Below are positions 7,954 to 16,597 of a stretch of DNA of 32,995 bases, piece by piece. Made by a program: the position numbers and the translations under genes. The notes under the pieces were generated by a model. That model had not been told where the DNA came from. It searched no databases and saw only the letters and a program-made list of their open reading frames with translations. This DNA is from Dehalococcoidia bacterium (GTDB lineage: Bacteria; Chloroflexota; Dehalococcoidia; Tepidiformales; Tepidiformaceae). Each line of letters starts with the position of its first letter. Position 1 is the stretch's first letter. The stretch spans positions 1 to 32,995 of the forward strand of contig VXPF01000087.1 in assembly GCA_009839725.1 (NCBI GenBank), read 5' to 3'.

Positions 7954-9120
7954 ATGGAGTTCCGGTTCTCGGAGGAAGCGCTCGCGTTCGAGCGCGAGGT
8001 GGATGACTTCCTCGCGGTCGAGTGGAGCCCTGAGGTGCGGCGCGCGCTGGATGCGTCGCCCGATCGGTACGCGGGCGAGCGGGAGTTCCGGCGGAAGCTG
8101 GCGGAGAAGGGCTGGCTGACGATGTCGTGGCCGCGGGAGTACGGCGGCCAGGAGCGGAGCTACGAGGAGCAGTACCTCTTCCAGGAGGCGCTCAACTACG
8201 TGAGCGCGCCGGGCGCGACGGTGGGTGTGCAGCAGGTGGGCCCGACGCTGATGACGTTCGGCACGGACGAGCAGAAGGCTCAGTTTCTGCCCCGGATCGC
8301 GAAGGGCGAGATCGACTTCGCGCTGGGGTACACGGAGCCGGACGCGGGCACGGACCTGGCTTCGCTTCAGCTTCGGGCCGTGCGGGACGGCGACGACTAC
8401 GTGCTCAACGGGATCAAGCGGTTCACGAGCGCGGCCCACCGGGCGGAGTACGTGTGGCTGGCGGCGCGGACGGACCCGTCGGCGCCGAAGCACCGGGGCA
8501 TCTCGATGTTCCTGGTGGACCTGCAGACGCCGGGCATCACGGTGAAGCCGATCTGGACGATGTCGGGCATCCGCACGAACGAGGTGTACTGGGAGGACGT
8601 GCGCGTGCCAGCGGACGCGCTCGTAGGGGAGGAGAACCGGGGGTGGTACTACGCCGCGCACGCGCTCGACTTCGAGCGGGTCTCGATCTTCACGGTGTCG
8701 GGGGTGCGGGCGGTGTTCGACGCGCTCATGCGGTGGGCCCGGGAGAAGGGACCGGACGGGAAGCGTCCGATCGACGACGGGCACGTTGCGCGGACGCTAG
8801 CGGACTACAAGGTGCAGATCGAGGTGCTGCAGATGCTGGCCTACCGCAACCTGGGGATGATCAAACGGGGGGAGCACCCGAACCACGAGGCGAGCGAGGT
8901 CAAGATCTTCAGCACGGAGCTGATGCAGCGTCTCCTCCACACCGGTACGAAGCTGCTGGGTCCGTACGGACAGCTCACGCCCGAGTCGGAGCACGCGCCG
9001 CTGGGTGGGCGCATCGAGCAGGGGTACCGGGCGGCGGTGATGCCGACGTTCGGGGCGGGTTCGAACGAGGTGATGCGGAACATCATCGCGACGCGGGGCT
9101 TCGGCCTGCCGCGGGGGTAG
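7954..9120 (+). CDS. Acyl-CoA dehydrogenase (FAD-dependent)
   Basis: The 388-residue enzyme has the ACAD fold: N-terminal helical domain, middle beta-domain with GYTEPDAGTDLASL and KRFTSAAHRAEYVWLAART, and a C-terminal helical domain ending GAGSNEVMRNIIATRGFGLPR. Members introduce a 2,3-double bond into acyl-CoAs and pass electrons to ETF. The classical catalytic Glu position (YEGTS in medium-chain enzymes) is Gly367 here, while Glu241 in LDFERV occupies the alternative base position used by isovaleryl- and long-chain acyl-CoA dehydrogenases. A branched or bulky substrate is possible. The C-terminal motif resembles FadE-type actinobacterial enzymes, some of which work as heteromers; no partner subunit is nearby. 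Confidence 0.9.
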   Translation: MEFRFSEEALAFEREVDDFLAVEWSPEVRRALDASPDRYAGEREFRRKLAEKGWLTMSWPREYGGQERSYEEQYLFQEALNYVSAPGATVGVQQVGPTLMTFGTDEQKAQFLPRIAKGEIDFALGYTEPDAGTDLASLQLRAVRDGDDYVLNGIKRFTSAAHRAEYVWLAARTDPSAPKHRGISMFLVDLQTPGITVKPIWTMSGIRTNEVYWEDVRVPADALVGEENRGWYYAAHALDFERVSIFTVSGVRAVFDALMRWAREKGPDGKRPIDDGHVARTLADYKVQIEVLQMLAYRNLGMIKRGEHPNHEASEVKIFSTELMQRLLHTGTKLLGPYGQLTPESEHAPLGGRIEQGYRAAVMPTFGAGSNEVMRNIIATRGFGLPRG

Positions 9121-9161
9121 CGAGGAGAGCGGCGCGCTGTCGCGTGGCTGAGTGAGGGACC

Positions 9162-9500
9162 GTGGCGCCGAACTTCTATGAGCGGGTGTGGGCGTTGGTG
9201 GGGGAGGTGCCGCGCGGGCGGGTGGTGACGTACGGGCAGGTGGCGGTGGTGCTAGGGGCGCCGTCGGCGGCGCGGGCGGTGGGGTATGCGTTGCGGGCGC
9301 TGCCGCACGACACGGATACGCCCTGGTGGCGAGTGATCAATGCGAAGGGCGGGATCAGCCTGCGGGGGCGGGGATACGGGGCCGACCTGCAGCGGGAGCT
9401 GCTGGAGGGCGAGGGGGTGGTGTTCGACGAGGCGGATACGGTCGACCTGCGGGTCTACCGCTGGTGGCCTGAGGACGAGGGCGACCTAGCCCGGCCTTGA
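9162..9500 (+). CDS. Alkyltransferase-like (ATL) DNA repair protein
   Basis: This 112-residue protein matches the C-terminal DNA-binding domain of O6-methylguanine-DNA methyltransferase: VPRGRVVTYGQVA (Tyr24), a helix-turn-helix with Arg finger Arg38 in ARAVGYAL, and PWWRVINAKGGIS. The reactive Cys of the PCHR motif is Trp55, so it cannot accept alkyl groups. In characterised ATLs, the protein binds and flips O6-alkylguanine and hands it to nucleotide excision repair. The GTG start is supported by upstream GAGGGA. It follows the acyl-CoA dehydrogenase by 41 bp and overlaps the tail of the convergent PPOX gene by 15 bp. Confidence 0.88.
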   Translation: MAPNFYERVWALVGEVPRGRVVTYGQVAVVLGAPSAARAVGYALRALPHDTDTPWWRVINAKGGISLRGRGYGADLQRELLEGEGVVFDEADTVDLRVYRWWPEDEGDLARP

Positions 9501-9914
9501 GTAGTCCCAGGAGATGACCTTCGTCGGCGTGACCTTGATGTAAGCGGCGCCGGGTGGGGCCTGCGTGGGGAGGGCATGCTCGGGAGCGCCCCGGCTGCGG
9601 GCGGCCTCGCGGGTCAGCTCCAGCATCTCGTCGGGGGTGTTGATGACGGTGGCGTCGCCCTGGATGAGGATGCCCTTGATGTCCTGCATGGTGCTGCCGC
9701 TCTCCAGCGAGAGGCTGACCTTCGGGTTGCGCTGGGCGTTCAGCACCTTCTGGGTGTGGTCGCGACAGCCGATGTAGACGTCGTTGTCGACGCGGAAGTA
9801 GCCGATGGGCACGCTGTGGGGGTAGCCGTCGCGGCCGACGGACGTGAAGGTGATCCAGCCGGGACGGCTGTCGAGGAACTCATTGACTTCGTCCGGGGTG
9901 AGTTGGGCGGGCAT
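9486..9914 (-). CDS. PPOX-class (F420/FMN split-barrel) oxidoreductase family protein
   Basis: The 142-residue protein starts with LTPDEVNEFLDSRPGWITFTSVGRDG and continues YPHSVPIGYFRVDNDVYIGC and KVLNAQRNPKVSLSLESG. This is the usual layout of small PPOX-family proteins (TIGR03618-like) that bind FMN or F420 as dimers. The cofactor and substrate cannot be decided from sequence. ATG 9914 has AAGGAGG upstream and a TATCCT box (9935-9940), giving a short leader; a longer in-frame upstream extension is non-homologous. It is divergent from pdxT, and its 3' end overlaps the ATL gene tail to tail. Confidence 0.82.
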   Translation of the reverse strand: MPAQLTPDEVNEFLDSRPGWITFTSVGRDGYPHSVPIGYFRVDNDVYIGCRDHTQKVLNAQRNPKVSLSLESGSTMQDIKGILIQGDATVINTPDEMLELTREAARSRGAPEHALPTQAPPGAAYIKVTPTKVISWDYSRPG

Positions 9915-9934
9915 GGCGCCTCCTTGCGTGCGAC

Positions 9935-9982
9935 AGGATAGCGGCTCGGGGGCAGGGCGCGACCAGGCGCGGCTGCTACAAT
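9935..9982. promoter_or_regulatory. Divergent promoter region between PPOX and pdxT
   Basis: Minus-strand TATCCT (9935-9940) sits about 20 nt before the PPOX ATG. Plus-strand TACAAT (9977-9982), the best -10 match in the window, points toward pdxT, giving it a leader of roughly 45 nt. -35 elements are not obvious for either. Confidence 0.4.
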
Positions 9983-10033
9983 CGCAGGGCGCATGGGGCC
10001 TGGACGCGAACGATCTGGCGGGACGCACACGAC

Positions 10034-10633
10034 GTGACCACGGGCATTCTCGCCCTGCAGGGCGACTTCCGGGAGCATTCGGAGATGCTTGCGAGCATCG
10101 GGCAGGCATCGGTCGAGGTGCGGCGTCCCGAGCAGCTCGATGCGCTCGACTCCCTCATCATCCCGGGCGGCGAGAGCACGACGATCGCGCGGCTCATCCT
10201 GCGGTACGGCTTCACCGAGCCGCTGCAGGCGTTCTGCGCGAGCGGCCGGCCGCTGTGGGGCACGTGCGCGGGGGCGATCCTCCTTGCCAAACGGGTCGAC
10301 GAGCTCGACCGGCCTGGGATCGAGACGATGGACATGACGGTGGCGCGCAACGCCTTCGGGCGGCAGGTGGACAGCTTCGAGGCGAGCCTGGAGATGAAGG
10401 GCCTGGAGGGAGGGCCGTTCCGGGCGATCTTCATCCGGGCGCCGATCATCGAGTCGGTGGGGCCGGGCGTGGAGGTGCTGGGGCGGATCGAGGACGGGGC
10501 AATCGTGGCGGCGCGGCAGGGCAACCTGCTGGCGACGGCCTTCCACCCGGAGTTGGGGGGCGACAAGCGCCTGCACCAGTACTTCCTCACGATCGGGGCG
10601 GCGGAGCGACCGAGGGCGGGAGCCGGGGCGTGA
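10034..10633 (+). CDS. pdxT: Pyridoxal 5'-phosphate synthase glutaminase subunit PdxT
   Basis: This 199-residue class-I glutamine amidotransferase hydrolyses glutamine and channels ammonia to PdxS, which makes pyridoxal 5'-phosphate from ribose 5-phosphate and glyceraldehyde 3-phosphate. The N-terminal [12 protein letters not shown], the PGGESTT loop, the nucleophile Cys78 in [10 protein letters not shown], and His171/Glu173 in AFHPEL form the expected triad. The start is GTG. The PdxS subunit is not in the window, although the two are often adjacent, so it must be encoded elsewhere. The R3H ATPase follows 40 bp later. Confidence 0.95.
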   Translation: MTTGILALQGDFREHSEMLASIGQASVEVRRPEQLDALDSLIIPGGESTTIARLILRYGFTEPLQAFCASGRPLWGTCAGAILLAKRVDELDRPGIETMDMTVARNAFGRQVDSFEASLEMKGLEGGPFRAIFIRAPIIESVGPGVEVLGRIEDGAIVAARQGNLLATAFHPELGGDKRLHQYFLTIGAAERPRAGAGA

Positions 10634-10660
10634 AGTACGGACAAGATGGCGCTGCGGGGG

Positions 10661-10666
10661 TAGCGT
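10661..10666 (+). promoter_or_regulatory. Putative leaderless -10 box (TAGCGT) for the R3H ATPase
   Basis: TAGCGT is followed by 7 nt and ATG 10674. This argues for ATG 10674 over GTG 10668 and for an internal promoter within the pdxT-tmk run. Confidence 0.35.
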
Positions 10667-10673
10667 AGTGGCG

Positions 10674-12245
10674 ATGACCGAGGAAAACGGGACCGCCCCC
10701 GAGCGGATCGTGACGGACGATCTCGATGCGCTCATCGAGACGTTGCCGTCACGGCTCACGGAGAAGCTGGAGGCGGAAGACCACCGCAGCGAGCTGCTGG
10801 AGGTGGTGCTGGACCTGGGGCGGCTGCCGGAGGCGCGCTACCCGAACCGCGAAATCGTGCTCAGCCACCGGGAGGTGACGGAGGAGGACCTCGACTACGT
10901 CATCTCGCGGGTGGGGCTCTTCGGGGACGACAACCGCGCCGGCATCGAGCGGACGCTGCACCGCATCTCGGCCATCCGCAACCGGCGGGGAGAGGTGGTA
11001 GGGCTGACCTGCCGCATCGGACGGGCGGTGTACGGGACGATCCGGATCATCGAGGACCTGGTGATGAGCGGGAAGAGCATCCTGCTGCTGGGGCGGCCGG
11101 GCGTGGGCAAGACGACGATGCTGCGGGAGGTCGCGCGCGTGCTCGCGGACGAGGCGAACAAGCGGGTCGTGATCGTCGATACGTCGAACGAAATCGGGGG
11201 CGACGGGGACATTCCCCACCCGGCGATCGGGGGCGCGCGGCGCATGCAGGTGTCGACGCCGGCGCTGCAGCACGGGGTGATGATCGAGGCGGTGGAGAAC
11301 CACATGCCGGAAGTCATCGTGATCGACGAGATCGGCACGGAGCTGGAGGCGGGGGCGGCGCGCACGATCGCGGAGCGGGGCGTTCAGCTCGTGGGCACGG
11401 CGCACGGCAACACGCTCGAGAACCTGATGGCCAACCCCACACTGTGCGACCTCATAGGAGGCATCCAGTCGGTGACGCTGAGCGACGAGGAGGCGAGGCG
11501 GCGGGGCACGCAGAAGTCGATCCTGGAGCGGATGGCGCCGCCCACGTTCGACGCCGTGATCGAGATCCAGGGATGGCGGCGCGTGGCGCTGCACGAAGAC
11601 GTGGGGGCGACGGTCGACGCCAAGCTGCGGGGCTTCCAGGCGCCACCAGAGGTCCGCGAGCTGACGGACGGGGGCACGATTGCAACGGTCGCGCAGGAAG
11701 AGGTGGAGGCGCCGGCATCGGGGACGCGGGCGCAGTCAGCAGGGGCGAACGGGGCGTCGGCACAGGAGCAGGAGACCCGGCTCTTCCCGTTCGGGCTCTC
11801 GCGGGGCCGGCTCGTGCAGGCGATCCAGGAGACGGGCGTGCCCATCCAGATCGTCGATGACCTGCGGCAGGCGGACGCGCTGATCACCCTGCGGCACTCG
11901 TACCGGAAGAAGCCGGCGCCGGTGCGGGAGGCGGAGGAGCGCTCGCTGCCGATCTACGTGATCAAGAGCAACACGCTGTTCCAGATGGAGCAGGTGCTGC
12001 TCCAGTTCCGGGGTCAGCGGGCGCGGCGTGATCCGGTTGCGGAGGCCTACCGCGAGACCGAGGAGGCGATCGCGCAGGTGCTGACGGACGGGCGTCCGCT
12101 GGAGCTGGCGCCGGCGAACAGCTACATCCGGCGGGTGCAGCACGAGCTGGCGGGGCGCTTCAACCTGGACAGCGAGAGCCACGGGAATGAGCCAGAGCGG
12201 CGCGTGCGCATCCTGCCGGAGCCCCCGCGGTCGGGCGGCCGGTGA
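10674..12245 (+). CDS. R3H-domain AAA ATPase (Ycf45 / SpoIIIAA-like)
   Basis: The 523-residue protein has three parts. The N-terminal ~110 residues include [18 protein letters not shown] and resemble SpoIIIAA. An ATPase core follows, with Walker A (GRPGVGKTT), the [19 protein letters not shown] loop, Walker B (VIVIDEIGT) and AHGNTLENL. The C-terminal ~65 residues form an R3H single-stranded nucleic acid-binding domain ([30 protein letters not shown]). A variable Ala/Gln-rich linker lies near residues 345-365. Homologues occur in cyanobacteria, chloroplasts and many Gram-positive-like bacteria; their role is unclear, and nucleic-acid-linked ATPase activity is inferred. Its TGA overlaps the tmk GTG (GTGA), suggesting translational coupling. 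Confidence 0.88.
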   Translation: MTEENGTAPERIVTDDLDALIETLPSRLTEKLEAEDHRSELLEVVLDLGRLPEARYPNREIVLSHREVTEEDLDYVISRVGLFGDDNRAGIERTLHRISAIRNRRGEVVGLTCRIGRAVYGTIRIIEDLVMSGKSILLLGRPGVGKTTMLREVARVLADEANKRVVIVDTSNEIGGDGDIPHPAIGGARRMQVSTPALQHGVMIEAVENHMPEVIVIDEIGTELEAGAARTIAERGVQLVGTAHGNTLENLMANPTLCDLIGGIQSVTLSDEEARRRGTQKSILERMAPPTFDAVIEIQGWRRVALHEDVGATVDAKLRGFQAPPEVRELTDGGTIATVAQEEVEAPASGTRAQSAGANGASAQEQETRLFPFGLSRGRLVQAIQETGVPIQIVDDLRQADALITLRHSYRKKPAPVREAEERSLPIYVIKSNTLFQMEQVLLQFRGQRARRDPVAEAYRETEEAIAQVLTDGRPLELAPANSYIRRVQHELAGRFNLDSESHGNEPERRVRILPEPPRSGGR

Positions 12246-12883
12246 CGAGCGAGGGTCCCGATGGGCGCTTCATCGTCTTCGAGGGGGGCGAGGGGGCGGG
12301 CAAGAGCCTGCTGGCGACACGCCTTGCGCGACGGCTGGAGGCGGCGGGGGTCCACACGATCGAGGTGCGGGAGCCGGGTGGGACGCCCGCCGGGGAGCAG
12401 GCGCGCGAATTGCTCGGCCAGTCGCTGACGCCCTGGGCTGAGGCGTTCGCCTTCCTGCTGGCGCGGTCGGAGCTGGTGAGCCGCGTGATCAGGCCGGCAA
12501 TGGAGGGGGGCGCGACGGTCCTCTGCGACCGCTTCCGGGCGAGCACGGTCGCCTACCAGGGGTACGGGCGGGGCCTGGACCTGAAGCGCCTGGCGGAAGC
12601 GAACGCCTCGGCGACGCAGGGTCTTGTTCCCGACCTGACCATCTACCTCGACCTGCCGCCGGAAGTGGGGCTGCAGCGGAAGCAGGGCGAACGGGGCGGG
12701 CCGGCGACGGGACGGGAGGGGATCGCCTTCCACGAGCGGGTGCGGGAGGGGTATCGCCAGCAGCTGGCGCAGGCTCCCGAGGGGACGTGGCTGGAGATCG
12801 ACGCGACGCAACCCGCGGAGGCGGTGGAAGCGGCGGCCTGGGAGGCGGTTGCCGAACTGCTGGGGATCACGACGGGCGAGTAG
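12242..12883 (+). CDS. tmk: Thymidylate kinase
   Basis: This 213-residue kinase phosphorylates dTMP to dTDP with ATP. Walker A is [10 protein letters not shown] (residues 13-22), followed by [12 protein letters not shown], the substrate motif [16 protein letters not shown] (usually DRYxxST; Phe replaces Tyr here), and [13 protein letters not shown] before the lid region. The length is normal. The GTG start lies inside the R3H ATPase stop (4-nt overlap), and the MFS gene starts 9 bp after its stop, so it sits in an operon-like run. No holB or other replication gene, which often neighbours tmk, is present. Confidence 0.95.
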   Translation: MTSEGPDGRFIVFEGGEGAGKSLLATRLARRLEAAGVHTIEVREPGGTPAGEQARELLGQSLTPWAEAFAFLLARSELVSRVIRPAMEGGATVLCDRFRASTVAYQGYGRGLDLKRLAEANASATQGLVPDLTIYLDLPPEVGLQRKQGERGGPATGREGIAFHERVREGYRQQLAQAPEGTWLEIDATQPAEAVEAAAWEAVAELLGITTGE

Positions 12884-12892
12884 CGGCGGCAC

Positions 12893-14191
12893 GTGCTTCG
12901 GACAGGGGAAGGGCTGCGGGGGACGGCGAGCTATTTCCAGCGGAACTTCTATGCGCTGGAGAACGCGCACTACCGGCTGCTCTGGACGGGAACGGTGTTC
13001 TCGTACTTCGGGATGCAGATGCAGATCGTGGCGAGGGGTTGGCTCGCTTTCGACCTGACGGGGCAGAACACGGCGCTGGGGGCGATGATGCTCGCCTTCG
13101 GCGCGCCGAGCCTGGTCTTCACGCTGTGGGGCGGGGTGATCGCCGACCGGCTGCCACGGCGCCGGACGCTCGTGATCTCGCAGGGGGTGCTCTGCCTCAA
13201 CTCGGCCTGGATCGCGCTGATGGTGGCGGTGGGGTGGATGGAGTTCTGGATGCTCCTGGCCGCGAGCTTCACGCAGGGCGTCGGTTTCGCCTTCATGGGA
13301 CCGGCGCGAAACGCGTTCATCGGGTCGCTGGTCGGGCGCGAGGCGGTGGGGAACGCGATCGTCCTGCAGCAGCTCAGCATGAACGGCACGCGGGTCGCGG
13401 GGCCGGCCCTGGCAGGCGTGTTCATCTCGCTCTGGTTCATCGGGGTGGGGGGCGTCTACTTAATGACCGCGACGGGCTTCCTGATAGCGATCCTGACCGT
13501 CCTGAAGCTCCCTCCCGGAGAGCCGGAACAGCGGGCGGAAGCGACCTCGCCGGTGCGGGACCTCGTGGACGGCGTTCGCTACGTCTGGAGCCGGCCGTCG
13601 GTGGCGATCCTGATCCTGACGTCGTTCGCGCTGACGGCGTTCGCCTTTCCCTTCCAGTCGTTCCTGCCCTCGCTGGCGGAGGACATCTACAACGCGGGCT
13701 CGGAGGGGCTCGGGGTGCTGGGGACGGTGCAGGCGGTGGGGGCCGTGGTCGCGGTCGTGCTGGTGGCCGGGATCGCGGGGCGGGCGAGCGCGTGGCAACA
13801 GCAGATCCTGCTGGCGTTCGCCTTCGGGGGGTCCGTCACGCTGCTGGGGTTCGCCAACAACTTCGCGACCGGGCTCGGGGCGATCCTGCTGGTGGGCGCA
13901 TGCTCGGCGGGGTTCCAGTCGCTCAACAACGCGCTCTCGCTCCAGTACTCGGCGTTCCGCTACCACGGGCGGGTGCAGTCGTTGAACATGCTGTCGTGGA
14001 GTCTGTTCGGGATCTTCTCGATGCCGATCGGGGTGGTGGCGGACATCATCGGCATTCGCGAGACGCTGATGATCGCGGGGACGGTGGGCGTGGGCGCGGT
14101 GCTGGTCCTGCACGTGATCGGACGGGTGTGGGGCGCGGAGGAGGACCGGCTCCGTGATCCGGAGGCGCCGCCGGGGGCACCCCTGCGGTAG
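12893..14191 (+). CDS. MFS transporter (DHA3-like exporter)
   Basis: The 432-residue protein has about 12 membrane segments. It shows the N-terminal NAHYRLLWTGTVFSYFGMQMQIVARGWLAFDLT signature typical of DHA3-type (enterobactin-exporter-like) MFS proteins, a cytoplasmic motif-A-like GVIADRLPRRRTL between segments 2 and 3, and a central loop rich in charged residues (EPEQRAEATSPVRD). It is likely a drug or metabolite exporter in the cytoplasmic membrane; substrate unknown. The GTG start lies 9 bp after tmk. The C-terminal tail after the last segment is hydrophilic (RVWGAEEDRLRDPE). The downstream tlpA-like gene has its own TACGCT box. Confidence 0.87.
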   Translation: MLRTGEGLRGTASYFQRNFYALENAHYRLLWTGTVFSYFGMQMQIVARGWLAFDLTGQNTALGAMMLAFGAPSLVFTLWGGVIADRLPRRRTLVISQGVLCLNSAWIALMVAVGWMEFWMLLAASFTQGVGFAFMGPARNAFIGSLVGREAVGNAIVLQQLSMNGTRVAGPALAGVFISLWFIGVGGVYLMTATGFLIAILTVLKLPPGEPEQRAEATSPVRDLVDGVRYVWSRPSVAILILTSFALTAFAFPFQSFLPSLAEDIYNAGSEGLGVLGTVQAVGAVVAVVLVAGIAGRASAWQQQILLAFAFGGSVTLLGFANNFATGLGAILLVGACSAGFQSLNNALSLQYSAFRYHGRVQSLNMLSWSLFGIFSMPIGVVADIIGIRETLMIAGTVGVGAVLVLHVIGRVWGAEEDRLRDPEAPPGAPLR

Positions 14192-14219
14192 TCCGGGGGC
14201 GCACACAGGCGAGGGTTGG

Positions 14220-14225
14220 TACGCT
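14220..14225 (+). promoter_or_regulatory. Putative -10 box (TACGCT) for the tlpA-resB pair
   Basis: TACGCT lies 16 nt before ATG 14242 in the 50-bp gap after the MFS gene. It would give a leader of about 10 nt. No -35 match is clear. Confidence 0.3.
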
Positions 14226-14241
14226 CGCGGGCAGGCGACCA

Positions 14242-14874
14242 ATGGCCGAGACCCTTCCCGACGAACGTCCCCAGCAGCGCCGCGAATACGCGGGGCCCGG
14301 GTTCACGTTCGGGATCGCGGCGCTGGTGGTGGTGGTCGTGGGGTTCGGCATCTGGTTCCTGGAGATCCGCGGCGACGGGGGCGGGCTCGAGGCGGAGGCG
14401 GGGCTGGGGGTGGTGGTCTTGGAGGATGCGCTCAATCCAACCGGTGAGGCGCCGGCGGCCGAGGCGGGGCGGGCGGCACCCGCGTTCCGGCTGCGCTCGC
14501 TCGACGGTTCGGTGGCGGAACTGGCGGACTACCGGGGGAAGTACGTGCTGCTGAACTTCTGGGCATCGTGGTGCGGTCCCTGCCGGGGGGAGACGCCGGC
14601 GCTGCAGGCGTTCTTCGAGCGGGAGTCGCCGGGGCTGGTGGTGGTCGGGGTGAACCAGCAGGAAGGGCCGGATACAGCACGGGCCTTCACGGAGCAGTTC
14701 GCGGTGACCTACCCGATCGTGCTCGATCGGGACGGGCAGGTCTCGGGGGCGTACCGCGTGAGCACGGGGTTGCCGGTGAGCTTCCTGATTGATCCGGAGG
14801 GCGTCATCCGACGGGTGCACCTCGGCGCGCTGACGGAGGACGACCTGGCCGAGCTGGCGGGGGAGCTTCCCTGA
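14242..14874 (+). CDS. Membrane-anchored TlpA/ResA-like thioredoxin
   Basis: The 210-residue protein has a cytosolic N-terminus, one membrane anchor (about residues 20-41), an extracytoplasmic linker and a thioredoxin fold with AFRLRSLDGSVAELADYRGKYVLLNFWASWCGPC (redox pair Cys111/Cys114) and cis-proline GLPVSFLID (Pro178). ResA-type proteins keep apocytochrome c cysteines reduced for haem ligation. Linkage to resB supports that role: its TGA shares one base with the resB ATG (TGATG), so the two are translationally coupled. General extracytoplasmic thiol reduction is the alternative. Confidence 0.9.
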   Translation: MAETLPDERPQQRREYAGPGFTFGIAALVVVVVGFGIWFLEIRGDGGGLEAEAGLGVVVLEDALNPTGEAPAAEAGRAAPAFRLRSLDGSVAELADYRGKYVLLNFWASWCGPCRGETPALQAFFERESPGLVVVGVNQQEGPDTARAFTEQFAVTYPIVLDRDGQVSGAYRVSTGLPVSFLIDPEGVIRRVHLGALTEDDLAELAGELP

Positions 14875-16553
14875 TGGCCAGCAGCGCTCCGGCGACGACT
14901 CCCCCGATGCCGAAGTTCGACCCGCTGCGGGCGACGTGGCGGCTGCTCACGAACGTGAAGTTCGCGGTGGCGCTGGTCACGCTCGCGGTGCTGGCGAGCC
15001 TGCTCGGCGTGGTGCTGCCACAACTCCCGGCGGAAATGCGCGGCAACCCGCCCGCGCGCTCGGCCTGGCTGGAGCTCCAGCGCGAGGACTTCGGCTGGCT
15101 GACGGGCGTGCTGGACGGTCTGGACCTGTTCGACGTGTTCCACAGCCCGTGGTTCGTGGCGCTCTGGATCGTGATCGTGGCGGCGGTGACGGTCTGCACG
15201 ATCAGCCGCTTCCCACCGACCTGGCGGAGCGTGCAGCGCCCCCAGACGCGGGTGAACGAGCGCTACTTCGAGACGGCCCGGCACCGGGCCTCGTTCACGC
15301 ATGTGGGGGGCGCGGAGGCGGTGGAGGGGCTGTTGCGGCGCCGGCGGTACCAGGTGACGCGCACGCACGAGGATCAGGGTGTGACGGAGCTGTTCGCGGA
15401 GCGCTTCCCGTGGACGCAGTACGCGACGTTCATCTCGCACATGGCGCTGCTGATGCTGCTGGTCGGGGGGCTGCTGACGAACCTGGCGGGGTTCCAGCGG
15501 ACGCTCGCGCTGGCGGAGGCGCGGCCGGCGGCGCCGCTCTTCGGTGAGCCGGGTCCGGGCCAGATCTTCGTGGGGATGGAAGACGCGCACCGGGGCGTGG
15601 ACTCGGCGGGGAACATCGTCGACTTCCACAGCGACTTGCTACTCCGGCGTGGGGACGAGGTGGTGCGCTGCACGGCGACCGTGAACGACCCCTGCTCAGC
15701 CTTCGGCTACCGCTTCCACCAGGCGGCTTTCTTCGACGACCTCGCGCAACTGACGATCTGGGGACCGGATGGGCGGGTGCTGTTCGACGACGTGCTGGAC
15801 TTCGAGAACGAATCGACGGCGACACCGGCGCTGACGGTCACGGACGCGGAGGGGGTGGTCGTGTTCGATCAGGAGCTGCCGCAGCTGGGCAGCGTGCCGG
15901 GGCTGGCGCTGGGGTACGAAGGCGAGCTCGCGCTGTCGGAGCTGGCGCTGCGGGGCGCGGTTTACGGGGTGAGCTGGCGGCCAGAGGGGGAAACGCTGGT
16001 GGTCCGCATCGACGGAGACGGGCTCAGCCCCGTCGAGCTGCTGCCCGGGGAGGCGGTCGACACGGGCGCGCATCGCATCGCCTTCCGGGGGATCGCGTCC
16101 GTCCCGGCGATTCCGGTGCTGGACATGCCCCGGGGGGAGACGGTGGGCGTCGTGAACGTGCAGATGCCGGAAGGCGCCGACGGCCGTCCCTACCTGTTCA
16201 TTTCCGACATCGATGCAGACCACGTGGTGATCCCGGAGGGGGCGACGGTGGAGACATCGACGGGGTACCGCTACCGCTTCGGCGGTCGGGTGGACGCCTC
16301 GGGGATCGACGTACGGCGCGATCCCGGGGATACGTTCATCTGGGTGGCGGTAGGGCTGGCGCTGCTGGGCCTAGGGATCACGTTCTACGTGCCGCGACGT
16401 CGTCTCTGGGTGCGGGTGACGGACCAGCGGACGCAGCTCGCGGGGGTGGCGGCGCGCACGACGCGATTCGGGCGCGAGCTGCGGCAGATGGGCGCGGAGC
16501 TGGGGGCGCGGGACGCGCTCTTGCCGGAGGATGTCGAGGAACGCACTGGTTGA
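14874..16553 (+). CDS. resB: Cytochrome c biogenesis protein ResB
   Basis: The 559-residue ResB/Ccs1 protein shows an N-terminal LLTNVKFAVALVTLAVLASLLGVVLPQ segment, further membrane segments near residues 84-108 and 182-205, a large extracytoplasmic beta-rich domain, and a final segment near residues 485-505 followed by a cytoplasmic tail. The motif FSxFxxMALLMLLVGGLL (ERFPWTQYATFISHMALL) is typical. With ResC/CcsA it delivers haem to apocytochrome c in system II. The expected ccsA is not downstream: a toxin-antitoxin cassette begins 44 bp after the stop. The TlpA-like partner is immediately upstream. Confidence 0.92.
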   Translation: MASSAPATTPPMPKFDPLRATWRLLTNVKFAVALVTLAVLASLLGVVLPQLPAEMRGNPPARSAWLELQREDFGWLTGVLDGLDLFDVFHSPWFVALWIVIVAAVTVCTISRFPPTWRSVQRPQTRVNERYFETARHRASFTHVGGAEAVEGLLRRRRYQVTRTHEDQGVTELFAERFPWTQYATFISHMALLMLLVGGLLTNLAGFQRTLALAEARPAAPLFGEPGPGQIFVGMEDAHRGVDSAGNIVDFHSDLLLRRGDEVVRCTATVNDPCSAFGYRFHQAAFFDDLAQLTIWGPDGRVLFDDVLDFENESTATPALTVTDAEGVVVFDQELPQLGSVPGLALGYEGELALSELALRGAVYGVSWRPEGETLVVRIDGDGLSPVELLPGEAVDTGAHRIAFRGIASVPAIPVLDMPRGETVGVVNVQMPEGADGRPYLFISDIDADHVVIPEGATVETSTGYRYRFGGRVDASGIDVRRDPGDTFIWVAVGLALLGLGITFYVPRRRLWVRVTDQRTQLAGVAARTTRFGRELRQMGAELGARDALLPEDVEERTG

Positions 16554-16589
16554 CAGGGCTCTCGCTTAGTCCGATCCTTGACTAAGGAG
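16550..16589 (+). promoter_or_regulatory. Toxin-antitoxin promoter, palindromic operator and Shine-Dalgarno
   Basis: An exact TTGACA (16550-16555) overlaps the resB stop. A perfect 7-bp inverted repeat, CTTAGTC (16565-16571) and GACTAAG (16580-16586) with an 8-nt spacer, follows. A weak -10 (GATCCT, 16573-16578) would fall inside the spacer at 17-bp spacing, and AAGGAG (16584-16589) overlaps the right arm, 8 nt before the GTG. Antitoxin binding to the palindrome would block the promoter, as in other Phd-type autoregulated modules. Confidence 0.6.
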
Positions 16590-16597
16590 TTCTCTCA

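Noticed and set aside
9162-9500. Active O6-methylguanine-DNA methyltransferase
   Set aside because: The acceptor Cys is replaced by Trp55, so only an alkyltransferase-like role fits.
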